Assembly (NCBI RefSeq): GCF_028471905.1
Contig: NZ_CP116902.1
Span: forward strand, 2,764,501 to 2,828,500
Direction: 5' to 3'
From: Aneurinibacillus uraniidurans
GTDB taxonomy: Bacteria; Bacillota; Bacilli; Aneurinibacillales; Aneurinibacillaceae
Length of the DNA stretch: 64,000 bases
Position numbers and translations under genes: made by a program. Numbering within the stretch: the first letter of the stretch is position 1; each line of letters starts with the position of its first letter. Positions 16,363 through 27,567 of the stretch are shown here, one piece after another. The notes under the pieces are model-generated. The model saw only the letters and a program-made list of their open reading frames with translations, was not told the origin of the DNA and did no database searches.

Positions 16363-16481
16363 GGCTAAGGTTCCTCCTGGGTGATTCCTTTTATAAAGCC
16401 AATCTGAATTATAACGTGCCCTGTATAAGGAATCAATAAAAACCGAACATTTTTTTTGTTATATATAAATTCATTCGTATT

Positions 16482-17114
16482 TTATTGAACAGAAGCATAT
16501 TCGCCAGATGTACTTCCCGAAACATATAGATCAATCCATCCATTTATCATTGTTTCTTCCAAAGAAGCATCTAACGCTTCTACTGCATCTCCATATAAAA
16601 CCATCGAATAAATATGGACAAACAATGTACTATATAAGCTGGTAGCTACGGCCTGACAGTTTACTTCACTGCGAATCTGATTCGTTTGCTGATAATAGCG
16701 CAGGAATTGAGTCAATTGTTCAATAATGTTTTCCGTAAACATGGCTGCGTATTTTTTACACTCGCTCATTTTTTCCGCTTCTGTGATCAGGAGCCGAATC
16801 ATCGGCATTTCCTTTTTAAAAATAGCCAGGAATGCTACAACAAGTGAACGAAGATCATGCTCAAAATCATCATTTACGCCTCTAATAACCAGACTACTGA
16901 TCTCAGACAATAGCGTATGACGCTGGAACATCTCAGAAAACAATTTTTCTTTACTTTCAAAATGGCGGTATACAGTCAAGTCATTAACGCCAGCAAGGCG
17001 AGCAATTTCTCGAATAGTAGATGCTTGAAATCCTTTTTGCGAAAAAATTTCCACAGCGGAATTCAAAATTTTTTCTCTCGTTCTTTTGACTCTGGGCGAA
17101 TACTTTTTATCCAT
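16482..17114 (-). CDS. TetR/AcrR family transcriptional regulator
   Basis: The 210-residue product has the TetR N-terminal helix-turn-helix (REKILNSAVEIFSQKGF, then GVNDLTVYRHFESKE, residues about 13-60) and a variable all-helical ligand domain. TetR proteins are usually repressors released by a small hydrophobic ligand. ATG 17114 follows AGAGGGG; a longer frame to 17162 has no ribosome site. The flavoprotein gene begins about 120 bases downstream on the same strand and is a possible target. Confidence 0.88.
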   Translation of the reverse strand: MDKKYSPRVKRTREKILNSAVEIFSQKGFQASTIREIARLAGVNDLTVYRHFESKEKLFSEMFQRHTLLSEISSLVIRGVNDDFEHDLRSLVVAFLAIFKKEMPMIRLLITEAEKMSECKKYAAMFTENIIEQLTQFLRYYQQTNQIRSEVNCQAVATSLYSTLFVHIYSMVLYGDAVEALDASLEETMINGWIDLYVSGSTSGEYASVQ

Positions 17115-17229
17115 CTCTATACCCCTCTTCTTCATCGCATCTGTAAGAGTAGGCAAAAACACCTACAATACCAGTATCCACCATTTTGAACTAAGAAACA
17201 AGTAGTAAATTTGGTTTTCACTTCCACAA

Positions 17230-17262
17230 ACAAAAAAAGACAGAATGCAAATGCATTCTGTC
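17230..17262 (-). terminator. Terminator of the tRNA cluster
   Basis: On the minus strand GACAGAATGC (17262-17253) pairs perfectly with GCATTCTGTC (17248-17239), followed by seven T. Confidence 0.85.
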
Positions 17263-17288
17263 CTCTGTTTAACTATGTAATTAAATAA

Positions 17289-17362
17289 TAGCGGCGGAGG
17301 GGATCGAACCCCCGACCTTACGGGTATGAACCGTACGCTCTAGCCAGCTGAGCTACACCGCC
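17289..17362 (-). tRNA. tRNA-Met (CAT), elongator
   Basis: A full cloverleaf folds on the minus strand, with anticodon loop TTCATAC on a TACGG/CCGTA stem, GGTTCGATC-type T loop and a seven-pair acceptor stem. The sequence is close to the B. subtilis elongator tRNA-Met, not the initiator. CCA is not encoded. Confidence 0.95.
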
Positions 17363-17378
17363 ACGATCGTATATTATA

Positions 17379-17470
17379 TGGCGGAGAAGGAGGGATTCGA
17401 ACCCTCGCACGGTTTAACCCGTCTACTCCCTTAGCAGGGGAGCCCCTTATAGCCACTTGGGTACTTCTCC
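17379..17470 (-). tRNA. tRNA-Ser (GCT)
   Basis: A class II tRNA with a long variable arm; the anticodon stem CTCCC/GGGAG carries loop CTGCTAA, giving GCT. GGAGAAG pairs with CTTCTCC in the acceptor stem, and CCA is encoded (17381-17379). Confidence 0.95.
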
Positions 17471-17478
17471 ATACGGAA

Positions 17479-17572
17479 TGGCGGACAGAGTGGGATTCGA
17501 ACCCACGAGACGAGTTATCCCCGCCTACACGATTTCCAATCGTGCTCCTTCGACCAGCTCGGACACCTGTCC
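17479..17572 (-). tRNA. tRNA-Ser (GGA)
   Basis: A class II tRNA with a long variable arm; the anticodon stem CACGA/TCGTG carries loop TTGGAAA, giving GGA. CCA is encoded. It is the first of three tRNAs in the cluster, eight bases ahead of tRNA-Ser (GCT). Confidence 0.95.
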
Positions 17573-17708
17573 ATGATATGCCGTTTTGTTAGCGACAAGA
17601 GTTAATTTATCATATCTAAAGTAAATGTGCAACATTTTTTTATTTACCAAAAACAAAATAAAAACAGGAAAGAGGTTCACATCCCTCTCTCCTGTTATGT
17701 ACGTCATA

Positions 17709-18143
17709 CTATCCGCAGTACTGCTCGTACATGCCCATGAGATCTGCTGCAATTTCTTCAAGCGAACGGTTCTCGATCTGGTGACGCTCAACCATGCCCA
17801 TGATCTGACCGTCTTTCAAAAGAGCGAACGACGGTGAAGACGGAGCATATCCTGTGAAAAATTCACGAGCTTTCGCAGTTGCTTCTTTCTCCTGTCCTGC
17901 AAATACAGTATACAGATGATCCGGCTTTTTCGGACTGTTCTTTAATGAGTACGCAACCGCTGGACGTGCAAGACCTGCTGCGCAGCCACACACAGAATTT
18001 ACTACGACAAGCGCTGTACCTTTCATATTGTCAAACTTCGCTGCTACATCATCCGGCGTCAACAGCTCTTCAAATCCGATTGAAGTCAACTCTGTACGCA
18101 TAGGTTGCACAACAGAGCGCATATATTCTTCATACGACATCAT
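17709..18143 (-). CDS. Bacilliredoxin (BrxA/BrxB, YphP/YqiW family)
   Basis: The 144-residue protein has the family's CGC active site at residues 52-54 (NSVCGCAAGLARP) and the expected length. Bacilliredoxins remove bacillithiol from proteins that were S-bacillithiolated during hypochlorite or peroxide stress, so this implies bacillithiol chemistry in the host. The ATG at 18143 (followed by a second ATG) has GAAGGAGGG upstream; the longer frame to 18236 lacks a site. It is transcribed alone, divergent from the deacetylase gene. Whether it is BrxA or BrxB cannot be decided by eye. Confidence 0.92.
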   Translation of the reverse strand: MMSYEEYMRSVVQPMRTELTSIGFEELLTPDDVAAKFDNMKGTALVVVNSVCGCAAGLARPAVAYSLKNSPKKPDHLYTVFAGQEKEATAKAREFFTGYAPSSPSFALLKDGQIMGMVERHQIENRSLEEIAADLMGMYEQYCG

Positions 18144-18331
18144 ATGGAAAGTCCCTCCTTCAGAAAATAAAACGTCAGTTTCACACTCTTTTAATGGTAA
18201 AAAACAGACTGTTTTTATTATAGCACTTTCCAGCAAAAAAATTTGTAACTTTTTACGTCTTTTTGTCGTTGATTATAGTAGAATAGGCAATGTGTTATAA
18301 CGATATGCTTTACATATATAGAAAGAAGGTA

Positions 18332-19159
18332 ATGATTTTGGAACTCAACCCACGGAGAAACCGAAAGACTACAATTTGGCTAGCGCTTCTCGGATTAGGC
18401 TCTATTATCGGACTTAATCTTGCCATTCATGACGGCTCTCCGGCTCAATCCGCAACCGAACAACAGCCAGCAACAACAGCCAAGCCGCCTGAACAAAAGC
18501 CTGAACCCGTAAAACCAAAGCCGGTTATACCGCCTGTTGCTATGCCTGCTCTCGGAACGATGATCTCGAAAATTCCACAGAAAAAGCCAACCGTTTATTT
18601 GACATTTGATGACGGACCTAGCAAATACACAAAAGACATGGTCGCCGTCCTCGACAAATATCATGTTAAAGGAACGTTCTTCTGGATCGGTGAAAATCTT
18701 AATTCAGATGATAAGGTAGCCTTTGCACAAAAAATGGCTGCGGAAGGACACGTAATCGGCACTCATACCATGCATCATCAACAGCTGCGTAAAAATTCGA
18801 AAGAGGCACAACTTAAGCTTATTACCGATTCTACTACGTATGTATCCAATAAAGTCGGCGTGCCAATCTATTACTTCCGTCCACCATATGGAGCCATTGA
18901 CCAAAACTCTCTGCTTGCATCCAAGGAAGCAGATCAACGCTTTGTCTACTGGAGCGTTGATAGTTTGGACTGGAAGCATCCCAATCAGCCGGACATTATT
19001 ATGAAGAATATTACATCAGAAGTACATCCAGGTGCGATTATTTTAATGCACGAGAAACAAACAACGCTGCATATGCTTCCCGCTATTATTGATATGCTCG
19101 AAAAAAAAGGTTATCAGATCGAGCCACTGCCGCAGCCAGCACCTGCTACAAAGGCGTAA
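18332..19159 (+). CDS. Membrane-anchored polysaccharide deacetylase (NodB homology domain)
   Basis: An N-terminal anchor segment (about 14-31) is followed by a Pro/Lys/Glu-rich linker and a NodB domain from about residue 85. The five motifs are visible: TFDDGPS (Asp93/Asp94), metal His145 and His149 in GTHTMHH, RPPYG, the SVDSLDW block and the final LMHE. These enzymes remove acetyl groups from peptidoglycan sugars or other polysaccharides outside the cell. AGAAGG lies two bases before the ATG at 18332 and eight before an in-frame TTG at 18338, so the true start may be the TTG. A terminator follows. Confidence 0.9.
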   Translation: MILELNPRRNRKTTIWLALLGLGSIIGLNLAIHDGSPAQSATEQQPATTAKPPEQKPEPVKPKPVIPPVAMPALGTMISKIPQKKPTVYLTFDDGPSKYTKDMVAVLDKYHVKGTFFWIGENLNSDDKVAFAQKMAAEGHVIGTHTMHHQQLRKNSKEAQLKLITDSTTYVSNKVGVPIYYFRPPYGAIDQNSLLASKEADQRFVYWSVDSLDWKHPNQPDIIMKNITSEVHPGAIILMHEKQTTLHMLPAIIDMLEKKGYQIEPLPQPAPATKA

Positions 19160-19173
19160 TGCACATACTACAC

Positions 19174-19212
19174 AATCCCGCCATCGACTATTTGGATAGC
19201 GGGATTTTTTTA
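19174..19212 (+). terminator. Terminator of the deacetylase gene
   Basis: AATCCCGC (19174-19181) pairs with GCGGGATT (19199-19206), followed by a run of seven T. Confidence 0.8.
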
Positions 19213-20205
19213 TCAATTCAGTACATCACGCTGTGTAAACGCCCAATAAGCAATTACAAGCGCAACCGCACTCCATACCCCAAGCACAGCCAGCGAAAAA
19301 GAAAGACTCATCCCCGGGATTGGTGGCAGCATTCCGGACAAATAATCCGTAATTTGCAGGTTCACCATAAAAAAGTATTTCGCTGACTCCCACGCTGACG
19401 CCATATTCGTTAAAATCGTTCCCGCAATTAACGCGGCAACCATAATGCCCATCCCTGCTGCTGTACTGCGGACAAGAACCGAAACCATAAGCGACAGGCA
19501 GGCGACCGCAAGGCAAGCATACCAGGCCAGACCATATTCCATGAGAATATACAGCCACTGGGGCAGCACATGTACATAATCTGTATTGACATTCGCCCCC
19601 CGAATCTGAAATCCCGTCAATACTGGATACGTCCAGCCGCCATAGCCAAACACAAGACCAGATATTCCATATGCTACTCCACCTGTCAGCACAACAATGG
19701 CGGAGACAAATAGCACAAGCGCAATAAGCTTACTCGTGAGAATTTTCCACCTTCGTACCGGCCTGGTCAGCAGCACTTTAATCGTGCCACTCGTATATTC
19801 CCCGGATACAATATCCGCAGCGACAATGACAATAAGCAGCGGAATAAACAGCGATACCGCATTGTTCATGAAATCCCGCGTAAACGTGACCGCATTCGGG
19901 GAGTTTGGATCAATATTGTTGTTGAGATAATATTGCTGCTGCTCCACGCGAATGCGCATCCACTGCTTCCACTCCTCTGGAATGCGCGTACTTGAAAGCC
20001 GATTAGTCGTATCGTTAATTTGCTGACGCAGTGCGACTTTCCAATCAGACGTACCCAGCTGTTTCTGGTTGTTAACCGCCACCCTCAGCTGTGCATATGT
20101 AAAAATCGGAACAAGCACAAGCAAAATCAACACGACAACCAAAAGACGCTTTTTGCGCAGCATCTTAATTACTTCATTCATGACGAGCATGTACATACTA
20201 CCCAT
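19213..20205 (-). CDS. ABC-2 type transporter permease
   Basis: The 330-residue protein has one N-terminal membrane segment (about 20-38), an extracellular loop of roughly 70 residues and five further membrane segments. A SGTIKVLLTRPVRRWKIL-type coupling block after the second segment is typical of the DUF2705/ABC-2 permeases that pair with BcrA-like ATPases. Such pairs export lipids, peptides or antibiotics; the cargo here is unknown. Its start overlaps the end of the ATPase gene by eight bases. Confidence 0.87.
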   Translation of the reverse strand: MGSMYMLVMNEVIKMLRKKRLLVVVLILLVLVPIFTYAQLRVAVNNQKQLGTSDWKVALRQQINDTTNRLSSTRIPEEWKQWMRIRVEQQQYYLNNNIDPNSPNAVTFTRDFMNNAVSLFIPLLIVIVAADIVSGEYTSGTIKVLLTRPVRRWKILTSKLIALVLFVSAIVVLTGGVAYGISGLVFGYGGWTYPVLTGFQIRGANVNTDYVHVLPQWLYILMEYGLAWYACLAVACLSLMVSVLVRSTAAGMGIMVAALIAGTILTNMASAWESAKYFFMVNLQITDYLSGMLPPIPGMSLSFSLAVLGVWSAVALVIAYWAFTQRDVLN

Positions 20206-21130
20206 CCGTCTCCCCTCCTGCTTCTGTCATCTCCAAGAACATATCTTCCAGATTAGGCTTTCTCCACTCTAGTCCGTATACATCAATGTCACCTTCAATA
20301 AGCTTCGCGTTTAGTTGCGGAATTTGTTCCGGATCGATATCAATCGCTATTCCCTCATCTTCTGGTTGAAGCGGAGCCGCAACCACTCCTGGGAATGACA
20401 AAATCATCTCACGCGCACGGTCTGCCGGGCGTACGTACCAGATCATACGACGATACGGCTGACGCAGCAATTCATCTACTTCCCCAACTCGCACCACTTT
20501 CCCCTGGTTGATAATCGCCACCCGATCGCACATTAGCTGAATTTCGCTTAATAGATGGCTAGAGATAAAAACACTAAGCCCTTCATCGGCTAGCTGCCGG
20601 ATAAACGTACGCAGCTCTTTAATCCCCTGCGGATCAAGCCCATTCGTCGGTTCGTCAAGAATAAGAAGCTTTGGATCTCCGAGCAATGCCTGCGCAATCC
20701 CAAGCCGCTGGCGCATGCCCAGCGAATAGCTTTTTACCACATCGTCAATGCGTGCAGTAAGACCAACACGCTCTACTACCTCAGCAATTTTTTGCGCCGT
20801 TACGCCTGGAATCATCCGAGCAAAATGTTCAAGATTCTCCATTCCCGTCATATACGAGTACATCTCCGGATTTTCTACAATGGACCCAACGTGTAAGAGC
20901 GCCTTGGTTGGCTCTTTCTGAATATCATATCCGCACACTTTAATCGTACCAGCGGTCGGGCGGATGAGTCCGACGAGCATGCGGATCGTCGTCGTCTTGC
21001 CCGATCCATTGGGACCAAGAAATCCAAATACTTCCCCGGACTGAACCGAAAACGAAATGCCTTTAATAATCTCCGTACCACGAATTGTTTTTTCAACCTG
21101 ATCAATCACAAGCGTCGTCACTTGTTCCAT
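20198..21130 (-). CDS. ABC transporter ATP-binding protein (BcrA/CcmA type)
   Basis: The 310-residue protein has Walker A GPNGSGKTT (about 38-46), the signature YSLGMRQRLGIAQAL, Walker B LLILDEPTNGLDP and a switch His in ISSHLL, followed by the roughly 90-residue C-terminal extension seen in exporter ATPases. It pairs with the overlapping permease gene. AGGAGGGGC precedes the ATG. The SGNH hydrolase gene ends eleven bases upstream, so the three are probably one operon. Confidence 0.92.
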   Translation of the reverse strand: MEQVTTLVIDQVEKTIRGTEIIKGISFSVQSGEVFGFLGPNGSGKTTTIRMLVGLIRPTAGTIKVCGYDIQKEPTKALLHVGSIVENPEMYSYMTGMENLEHFARMIPGVTAQKIAEVVERVGLTARIDDVVKSYSLGMRQRLGIAQALLGDPKLLILDEPTNGLDPQGIKELRTFIRQLADEGLSVFISSHLLSEIQLMCDRVAIINQGKVVRVGEVDELLRQPYRRMIWYVRPADRAREMILSFPGVVAAPLQPEDEGIAIDIDPEQIPQLNAKLIEGDIDVYGLEWRKPNLEDMFLEMTEAGGETDG

Positions 21131-21141
21131 GTGCGCCCCTC

Positions 21142-21921
21142 CTATTTCAACACCTCGGCCATCCGATCCCCAATCCGCTTGTATCCAGCTTGGTTCGGAT
21201 GAAAATGATCGCTTGATATGTATTTCATTCCATCGCTGCGAAACAAGTCATCTGTCGGCACAAAAATCGCCTGTGGATGTTCATATAGCACCTGTGTGAC
21301 ACCATTGTTCCACTGTTGTACAACCTTTGCACTTTCTTTTGCATTCGGTAGATCTGGAAATGGGTTATACAGCCCAACATATAGCAGCTTCGCCTTTGGA
21401 TTTAGCTCGTTCACAATCGAAATAATCGCCTTATAATTCGTAAGCGCGGTAGGAATACGTGTGCGGATTACGTCCGGCTTTACCTCATCGGACTGTGTGT
21501 AGAACAAATCGTTGCCGCCAATCGATAAAGTAATGATGTCTGCTTGCTGTACCTGGCGACGAATGTCTGGTTTTGTCTGTAAATCTTTCAGCAAGTTGGA
21601 CGCCTTGTACCCATTTACGCCGTTGTTATATACGTATACGTCCTTTTTTGTATTTTCCGCGAGACGACTGCGTAAGTTACCCGCATAGCCAAACCCGGAC
21701 TCATCCCCTGTCCCTCTTGTTAGCGAATCACCAAGCGCCGTAATTTGCAGGTTGTGAGATGTTTTTGGCGTGCCACTACTTTCTCCAGTTCGATCCGTTT
21801 TCCAGCTTACAGGGGCCGGATGTATAACATCACGTATGCCAAGCGTTAGACCCACGGCAAGCACAACAACAGAAAAAAGGGAGAAGACTCCAAACATCCG
21901 CCATGCTGTGCGTGTTTTCAT
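21142..21921 (-). CDS. Membrane-anchored SGNH/GDSL hydrolase (YpmR-like)
   Basis: The 259-residue protein has an N-terminal membrane anchor (about 8-30) and an SGNH hydrolase domain: catalytic Ser66 in GDSLTRG, the Gly block NGVNGYKAS, Asn in GGNDLF and the Asp238/His241 pair in SDHFHP. Such enzymes are extracellular esterases; the substrate may be a lipid or an acylated cell-wall component. It is the first gene of an operon with the ABC exporter pair, which may hint at envelope lipid handling. Confidence 0.88.
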   Translation of the reverse strand: MKTRTAWRMFGVFSLFSVVVLAVGLTLGIRDVIHPAPVSWKTDRTGESSGTPKTSHNLQITALGDSLTRGTGDESGFGYAGNLRSRLAENTKKDVYVYNNGVNGYKASNLLKDLQTKPDIRRQVQQADIITLSIGGNDLFYTQSDEVKPDVIRTRIPTALTNYKAIISIVNELNPKAKLLYVGLYNPFPDLPNAKESAKVVQQWNNGVTQVLYEHPQAIFVPTDDLFRSDGMKYISSDHFHPNQAGYKRIGDRMAEVLK

Positions 21922-21969
21922 GCTTTCACTCCACTCTTTTTATTTTCTGTTTCATTATATACCTAAATA

Positions 21970-22019
21970 AGGAAAAATTAAAAAACGTCCATGCTGATGA
22001 TTGACAGCATGGACGTTTT
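21970..22019 (-). terminator. Terminator of the NlpC/P60 gene
   Basis: AAAACGTCCATGCTG (21982-21996) pairs perfectly with CAGCATGGACGTTTT (22005-22019) across an eight-base loop; on the minus strand a T-rich stretch follows. Confidence 0.85.
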
Positions 22020-22053
22020 ATTCTTCTATTATTTTTCCTCTATAAATAAACGC

Positions 22054-22509
22054 TTATAGGCGCTTAGCACCGACATAGCGCTGACCCCAATAATATCGAT
22101 CGTTTACATTGCTGACTGATACACCTTTGCTGCTAGATGCATGAACAAACCTGCCATTCCCTATGTATACCCCTGTATGCGTAACCGGTGCATAGCTCTC
22201 TGTTTTAAAGAAAACAATATCTCCCCTACGAAGCGCAGAACGAGATACAGGCGTTCCTTGTTGATACATCGCATACGCAGTCCGCGGCAGCGATACGTCT
22301 TCCTTAGCAAATACATAGCGGACAAATCCCGAGCAATCAAACCCGCTTGTCGTCGTTCCACCCCAACGATATGGTACACCAATCAAGCTTTGGGCAACGC
22401 TCACAATGTGATCGACTGATGCTGCAGATGCTTTATCTGCCGTACCGAATACCCCCGTTAGCGCCAGCATACCTGTTAATGCAGCAGCCAGAATTTTATT
22501 TCGTTTCAT
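22054..22509 (-). CDS. Secreted NlpC/P60 cell-wall endopeptidase under c-di-AMP riboswitch control
   Basis: The 151-residue protein has a Sec signal peptide (residues 1-30, ending ASA) and then only an NlpC/P60 domain: catalytic Cys59 in GFDCSGF, His111 in VTHTGVY and His123 in FVHASSS. The family cuts gamma-D-Glu-diaminopimelate bonds in peptidoglycan stems. No SH3 or LysM binding domain is present. A c-di-AMP (ydaO) riboswitch directly precedes the ribosome site, which links wall hydrolysis to the osmotic/potassium second messenger, a known pairing for this riboswitch. Confidence 0.93.
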   Translation of the reverse strand: MKRNKILAAALTGMLALTGVFGTADKASAASVDHIVSVAQSLIGVPYRWGGTTTSGFDCSGFVRYVFAKEDVSLPRTAYAMYQQGTPVSRSALRRGDIVFFKTESYAPVTHTGVYIGNGRFVHASSSKGVSVSNVNDRYYWGQRYVGAKRL

Positions 22510-22519
22510 TACAGTCGTA

Positions 22520-22655
22520 CTCCCTTCGTGCTTACGAGGTTAGTTGACGGGTTGAGAGGATAAGGTCTCCCTCCGCAAGCGCGGATACACCCCATATGAA
22601 GCATGCATGTCCCCCGCTCTGTGCCTGAAAAAAAACACAGATTCAGCAAGTAACT
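22520..22655 (-). promoter_or_regulatory. c-di-AMP (ydaO/yuaA) riboswitch
   Basis: On the minus strand the leader contains the conserved blocks of the ydaO aptamer in order: an AATCTGTG...CACAGAGCGGGGGA hairpin (about 22643-22610), GGGGTG near 22592-22587, and AACCCGTCA, CTAACCTCGTAAGC (about 22553-22529). The GAAGGGAG ribosome site follows within a few bases and there is no room for a terminator before the ATG at 22509. Control is therefore probably at translation, with the ribosome site near or within the closing P1 helix. Confidence 0.92.
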
Positions 22656-22812
22656 ATTTTTTTATTTTTACACTCCTTAGACAATAACCGACTCTGTTTC
22701 CTTGATTTACTTAACGTAACAACAACGTTTTTCATTTTAGCGAAACATGTCGATAATAGATAGGGAATTCATGAAAATTTTACATTTTAGACACATTTGC
22801 GATTTGATTCAC

Positions 22813-22845
22813 GAAAAAAGGAGCCGCAACTGCGACTCCCTTTTC
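22813..22845 (-). terminator. Terminator of the glucokinase-Pfk-phosphoglucomutase operon
   Basis: On the minus strand GGAGTCGCA pairs with TGCGGCTCC-type sequence across a three-base loop, followed by TTTTTT. Confidence 0.75.
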
Positions 22846-22848
22846 CTA

Positions 22849-24591
22849 TTATACCTGAAGCAGGCTTTCTACCTTTTGCAGCATGTCGGATTTAAGTGAG
22901 GCGAGTAAGGCTCGACTTTCCTCCATGCTTTTCCCCTGAACACCAAAATAGAATTTCACTTTTGGTTCTGTGCCAGATGGGCGAACGCAGCACCAGGAAC
23001 CATCTGCAAGAATGTATTTTAGTACATTCGAAACAGGAAGCGAAATAGCTTCGGTACGTGCTTCCCTACTATAAGAACGGATTCCTGCTTTATAGTCTTC
23101 ACATATGACCACACTTCGTCCACCAATCGCTTCAGGCGGCGCTTCACGAAACGCAGACAGAAGTCCGCTAATTTTTTCTGCCCCCTCTTTGCCTTTAAGC
23201 GTAAGAGAAGCTAGATCTTCAAGATAGTATCCGTATTTCTGGAATATTTCTTGCAATCCTTCATATATCGTCATACCGCGTGACTTGTAATGTGCAGCGA
23301 CCTCAGCTACCAATAGGCATGCCTGCACCGCATCTTTGTCCCGCACAAAATCACCGATCAAGTAACCATAACTTTCTTCGTATCCGAACACAAATGTGAA
23401 CGCGCCGCTTTCTTCATACTCGCGAATTTTCTCTCCGATAAACTTAAAGCCCGTCAACGTGTCCATCGTTGTCAGCCCATATCGCGCAGCAATCGCACGG
23501 CCAATCTCTGACGTAACAATCGTCTTAAACACCGCTCCATTCACAGGAAGCGTACCTGCTTTCTGCTTTTGGGAAACAATATAATCGAGAAGCAGTGCTC
23601 CAGTCTGATTGCCAGTCAGCACCACATATTCACCAGATTCGCCCTTTACTGCTACACCGACTCGATCTGCATCCGGGTCAGTACCAAGCAGCAAATCTGC
23701 ATCGAACTTCTCGCCATCACGCATCGCCAGCTTAAACGCCGCATGCTCTTCTGGATTCGGCGACTGTACAGTCGAAAATTCAGAATCAGGATTCTCCTGC
23801 TCAGCCACAACTGCAACCTGCGAGAATCCAAGCTCAGCAAGCCCACGCCGCACCAGCTTATTGGCTGTACCATGAAGCGGAGTAAAGACAATGCGCACTT
23901 GATCGCCCATTTGACGTACCAACTCCGGATTCAGACACAGCGTACGAAGCTCGTCGATATAAGCTTCATCCACTTCTTTTCCAATCATCGTCAGAAGCCC
24001 TGTCCGCTTTAATTCATCCTCGTCAGCTACTTCAATGAGCAGTTCGTTTTCGATTTGCCCTACGTATCCAATTACTTCGTCTGCCAGAGCAGGCGGAAGC
24101 TGACCGCCATCCGGTCCATACACTTTATATCCATTGTATTCCGGTGGATTGTGGCTTGCTGTAATCACAATCCCGGCATACGCTCCCAGATGACGCACAG
24201 CAAAAGAAAGCACCGGTGTCGGGCGCAGCTCATCAAATAAATACACGCGAATGCCATGTCGACCAAGCGTACGTGCAGCTTCACGAGCAAATTCGTTTGA
24301 TTTACGCCGCACGTCATACGCAATGGCGACACCACGCTTTTTTGCTTCTTCCCCCTGAGCTTCAATCCAACGAGCCAGTCCTGCTGTTGCCTTGCGGATC
24401 GTATAGATGTTCATCCGATTCGTTCCTGGCCCGATCTCTCCGCGCAGCCCCCCTGTGCCGAATTCCAAATCGCGATAAAACCATTCTTCTAGCTTGTGCT
24501 CATCCTGCCTTGCTTCCTGGAGTTCATGCTTAATTTCTTCATCCAGTTGTATGTAATCCGCCCAGCGTGTATACGCTTGTTTCCACGTCAT
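22849..24591 (-). CDS. pgcA: Alpha-phosphoglucomutase (phosphohexomutase family)
   Basis: The 580-residue enzyme has the four family signatures: catalytic Ser146 in [13 protein letters not shown], the metal loop DPDADR (305-310), the sugar loop GYEESYG and the phosphate loop RPSGTEPK near the C terminus. Length and sequence match B. subtilis PgcA, which interconverts glucose-6-phosphate and glucose-1-phosphate for UDP-glucose, lipoteichoic and wall teichoic acid glycosylation. It is the last gene of an operon with glucokinase and phosphofructokinase. Confidence 0.93.
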   Translation of the reverse strand: MTWKQAYTRWADYIQLDEEIKHELQEARQDEHKLEEWFYRDLEFGTGGLRGEIGPGTNRMNIYTIRKATAGLARWIEAQGEEAKKRGVAIAYDVRRKSNEFAREAARTLGRHGIRVYLFDELRPTPVLSFAVRHLGAYAGIVITASHNPPEYNGYKVYGPDGGQLPPALADEVIGYVGQIENELLIEVADEDELKRTGLLTMIGKEVDEAYIDELRTLCLNPELVRQMGDQVRIVFTPLHGTANKLVRRGLAELGFSQVAVVAEQENPDSEFSTVQSPNPEEHAAFKLAMRDGEKFDADLLLGTDPDADRVGVAVKGESGEYVVLTGNQTGALLLDYIVSQKQKAGTLPVNGAVFKTIVTSEIGRAIAARYGLTTMDTLTGFKFIGEKIREYEESGAFTFVFGYEESYGYLIGDFVRDKDAVQACLLVAEVAAHYKSRGMTIYEGLQEIFQKYGYYLEDLASLTLKGKEGAEKISGLLSAFREAPPEAIGGRSVVICEDYKAGIRSYSREARTEAISLPVSNVLKYILADGSWCCVRPSGTEPKVKFYFGVQGKSMEESRALLASLKSDMLQKVESLLQV

Positions 24592-24626
24592 CTCTGTCTC
24601 CCCTTATTTCATCTTATACTCTAAAG

Positions 24627-26566
<1,940 letters not shown>

Positions 26567-26634
26567 CCACATTCCTCCTGTCCCTGCTTCTCTCCTTATT
26601 ATAATAGCCTGTCACAACCTTTTCACTTTCCCCC

Positions 26635-26665
26635 TTGACTTTTTCTTTCTACGCATGAGTATAAT
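26635..26665 (+). promoter_or_regulatory. Probable promoter of the haem-oxygenase-fold gene
   Basis: TTGACT (26635-26640) and TATAAT (26660-26665) are separated by 19 bases, with TG two bases before the -10. Spacing is slightly long but both elements are strong. Confidence 0.5.
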
Positions 26666-26722
26666 ATAAAAGTTTGTACCAAACGAATTCGGCAGCCATA
26701 TGATCCAGGAGGATGAGTATAT

Positions 26723-27439
26723 ATGCAGTTTACAAGTTATGAACAGGTTGAACAAAAAATCTGGGAGATCGTAGAAGAAGAAATTATTCAGGGAGATTTC
26801 ATGCAGTCCCTGCTTGCAGGCGAATGGACACCTCTTCAGGTGCGCGAGTTCGCTCTGCAATATAGCTACTACAGCCGCAATTTCCCTCGCGTACTTGGTG
26901 CAGCTGTAGCAGCGGTGGAACCCGAAGACGACTGGTGGGTTCCACTTGTTGATAATTTATGGGACGAGGGTGGACGCGGCAATCCCGCTCATTATCACTC
27001 TCTCCTCTACCATACTTTTCTTACAACCGCTGCTCCAGATGTTCCGACGAACGAAAAATACGTTCCTGATTATCCAGTAGCGCAAGCCGCAAAAGAAGCG
27101 GTAACGTCCTTCCTGCTCTTTTTGCGTCATGCCACATCACTCGAAGCAATGGCGTCGATCGGATTTGGCTCCGAGCTGTTTGCAGGTAAAGTAATGGGCT
27201 TGATTGGAGAAGGCCTGCAGCATCCAAATTACAATAAAGATCGCAAACTTGATGTAACATTCTGGACGGTTCATGCTGATGAACATGAACCACGTCACTA
27301 TCAGCTGTGCAAAAATATCTTAACACGCTTCACATCGCCACAGGAACTTGAACATATGTACCGGGCTGGCGCGTACATTACGCGTTCGGAAGCACGCTTC
27401 TATCAGGGATTGTACGAACGTATGAAAAGTCTCCTCTAA
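26723..27439 (+). CDS. Haem-oxygenase-fold iron enzyme (TenA/PqqC/CADD-like)
   Basis: The 238-residue all-helical protein resembles the iron-containing redox enzyme family that shares the TenA/PqqC fold. Candidate metal ligands are Glu in NLWDEGG (about 80), the two His of the following HYHSLLYH, Glu in GFGSEL and the HADEHEPRH cluster near 194-202. Related proteins include CADD and the diiron decarboxylase/oxygenase UndA-SznF group. Substrate unknown. TenA thiaminase itself is less likely because the active-site Cys pattern is absent. AGGAGGATG precedes the ATG. Confidence 0.78.
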   Translation: MQFTSYEQVEQKIWEIVEEEIIQGDFMQSLLAGEWTPLQVREFALQYSYYSRNFPRVLGAAVAAVEPEDDWWVPLVDNLWDEGGRGNPAHYHSLLYHTFLTTAAPDVPTNEKYVPDYPVAQAAKEAVTSFLLFLRHATSLEAMASIGFGSELFAGKVMGLIGEGLQHPNYNKDRKLDVTFWTVHADEHEPRHYQLCKNILTRFTSPQELEHMYRAGAYITRSEARFYQGLYERMKSLL

Positions 27440-27567
27440 TATATGCCAAAGGATACGCCAAAACGCGTATCCTTTCTTTATGCATATTTAAGCGTTTACT
27501 TTCTCTCCTAGTACCGCTATTATACCGAATAGAGAGAATATTTTTGCTAATGAAAAGAGGGGACATC

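Noticed and set aside
26723-27439. TenA thiaminase II
   Set aside because: Overall fold is similar, but the thiaminase active-site Cys pattern and thiamine genes are missing.
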